NCBI GenBank assembly: GCA_004211435.1
Contig: SECS01000023.1
Coordinates: 1 to 32,742, forward strand
Reading direction: 5' to 3'
DNA: 32,742 nt
From: Novosphingobium sp.
Lineage (GTDB): Bacteria; Pseudomonadota; Alphaproteobacteria; Sphingomonadales; Sphingomonadaceae
Shown piece by piece: positions 31,892-32,742 of this stretch (positions are counted from its first letter, which is position 1; each line of letters opens with the position of its first letter). The notes beneath the pieces were generated by a model, which made no database searches, was not told where the DNA came from, and saw only the letters and a list, made by a program, of their open reading frames with translations. A program made the translations under genes and the position numbers.

Positions 31892-32742
31892 ATGACCGAA
31901 CGCTCGAAGATCCGCAATTTCAGCATCATTGCCCATATCGACCATGGCAAGTCGACCCTGGCCGACCGCCTGATCCAGTTCACCGGCGGCCTGACCGAGC
32001 GCGAGATGTCGGCGCAAGTCCTTGATAACATGGACATCGAGAAAGAGCGCGGGATCACCATCAAGGCCCAGACCGTGCGTCTGAACTACAAGGCCAAGGA
32101 CGGCGAGACCTATGAGCTCAACCTCATGGACACGCCGGGCCACGTCGACTTCGCCTACGAGGTCTCGCGCAGCCTCGCCGCCTGCGAAGGCGCGCTGCTC
32201 GTCGTCGACGCCGCGCAGGGCGTGGAAGCCCAGACCCTGGCCAACGTCTACCAGTCGATCGAGCACGACCACGAGATCGTCCCCGTCATCAACAAGATCG
32301 ACCTGCCCGCGGCCGAGCCCGAGAAGGTGCGCCACGAGATCGAGGAGGTCATCGGTATCGACGCCTCCGAGGCCGTGCTCGCCAGCGCCAAGTCGGGCGT
32401 CGGCATCGAGGAGATCCTCGAGGCCGTGGTCGCCAAGATCCCGCCGCCCAGCGGCGACGACAAGGCCCCGCTCAAGGCCATGCTCGTGGACTCGTGGTAC
32501 GACCCCTACCTCGGCGTCGTCATCCTCGTGCGCGTAATCGACGGCGTCATCAAGAAGGGTCTCCAGGTCAAGTTCATGGCCGGCGGCACCGAACACCTGA
32601 TCGACCGCGTCGGTTGCTTCACGCCCAAGCTCGAACAGCTGAACGAACTCAGCGCTGGCGAGATCGGCTTCATCACCGCGCAGATCAAGGAGGTCGCCCA
32701 GGCCAAGGTCGGCGACACGATCACCACGGTCAAGCAGGGCGC
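31892..32742 (+). CDS. lepA: Elongation factor 4 (LepA), 3' part outside the window
   Basis: The first 283 codons of a translational GTPase are visible; the usual length is about 600. The P-loop AHIDHGKST, the switch region [25 protein letters not shown] and NKIDLP are all intact, and the segment [15 protein letters not shown] is specific to LepA rather than EF-G. LepA acts on stalled or maturing ribosomes at the membrane or in the cytosol. ATG 31892 has only a weak AAGGG about six bases upstream. It is divergent from the SDR at 30961; the 136-base gap must hold promoters for both. Confidence 0.97.
   Translation, partial: MTERSKIRNFSIIAHIDHGKSTLADRLIQFTGGLTEREMSAQVLDNMDIEKERGITIKAQTVRLNYKAKDGETYELNLMDTPGHVDFAYEVSRSLAACEGALLVVDAAQGVEAQTLANVYQSIEHDHEIVPVINKIDLPAAEPEKVRHEIEEVIGIDASEAVLASAKSGVGIEEILEAVVAKIPPPSGDDKAPLKAMLVDSWYDPYLGVVILVRVIDGVIKKGLQVKFMAGGTEHLIDRVGCFTPKLEQLNELSAGEIGFITAQIKEVAQAKVGDTITTVKQG

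Noticed and set aside
1..32742. CRISPR arrays, tRNA or rRNA genes, insertion sequences, prophage or defence genes
   Set aside because: Looked for on both strands; no regular spaced repeats, tRNA-like folds, transposase, integrase, nuclease-helicase or toxin-antitoxin pairs were found.

Overview
The window is GC-rich (roughly two thirds G+C by eye) bacterial chromosome with tight spacing, frequent 4-base stop/start overlaps and GTG/TTG starts. Gene content and order point to an alphaproteobacterium, most likely Sphingomonadales (Novosphingobium/Sphingobium-like): ispH-thrB-rnhA, nfuA-tsaB-rimI followed by a MucR/Ros regulator and fur, a class II DAHP synthase, many SDR and luciferase-like oxidoreductases, an 'alginate export' type porin, and a GGAAC-N16-CGTT general-stress promoter. 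This lineage call is inference; no rRNA or tRNA gene is present to confirm it. The window looks like ordinary chromosome: I see no CRISPR array, insertion sequence, phage gene, integrase, toxin-antitoxin pair or defence island, and I did not find a clearly new multi-gene system.

Layout. 1-4273: a small oxidoreductase cluster (SDR, luciferase-like monooxygenase plus coupled SDR, TetR regulator, and a second, limonene-monooxygenase-like luciferase-family enzyme), ending in a compact triple-hairpin element. 4370-7225: a lipoprotein M16 zinc peptidase. 7321-8103: purC. 8291-9330: a NodN-type MaoC hydratase coupled to a GNAT acetyltransferase. 9336-11274: low-molecular-weight protein tyrosine phosphatase, a stress-type PRC-barrel protein and an alpha/beta hydrolase. 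11337-13763 (minus): ispH-thrB-rnhA operon. 13829-14500: a lipoprotein of unknown function. 14509-18073 (minus): nfuA-tsaB-rimI, mucR, fur-plsC. 18414-18815: single-domain response regulator. 18932-19621: an SDR that matches dihydropteridine reductase. 19666-21060 (minus): porin, divergent from a second M16 peptidase (21328-24249). 24409-25782: class II DAHP synthase. 25841-30021: egtB-egtD (ergothioneine) followed by an overlapping alpha-amino-acid ester hydrolase-like enzyme. 30139-31755: two convergent SDRs with an intrinsic terminator between them. 31892-end: lepA, cut by the window edge.

How the parts may work together: the first 4.3 kb could be a regulated catabolic cluster for a hydrophobic or cyclic substrate (flavin monooxygenases plus alcohol/ketone-acting SDRs under TetR). 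egtB and egtD supply the two core steps of ergothioneine synthesis. The nfuA-tsaB-rimI block serves Fe-S delivery and tRNA/ribosome modification.

Points most worth a second look: the SDR at 18932 (dihydropteridine reductase signature, catalytic Ser replaced by Ala); rnhA, which has no usable ATG/GTG/TTG start and probably initiates at CTG overlapping the stop of a five-codon mini-ORF; the sigma-EcfG promoter in front of the PRC-barrel gene; and the complete alpha-amino-acid ester hydrolase active site encoded directly after egtD.
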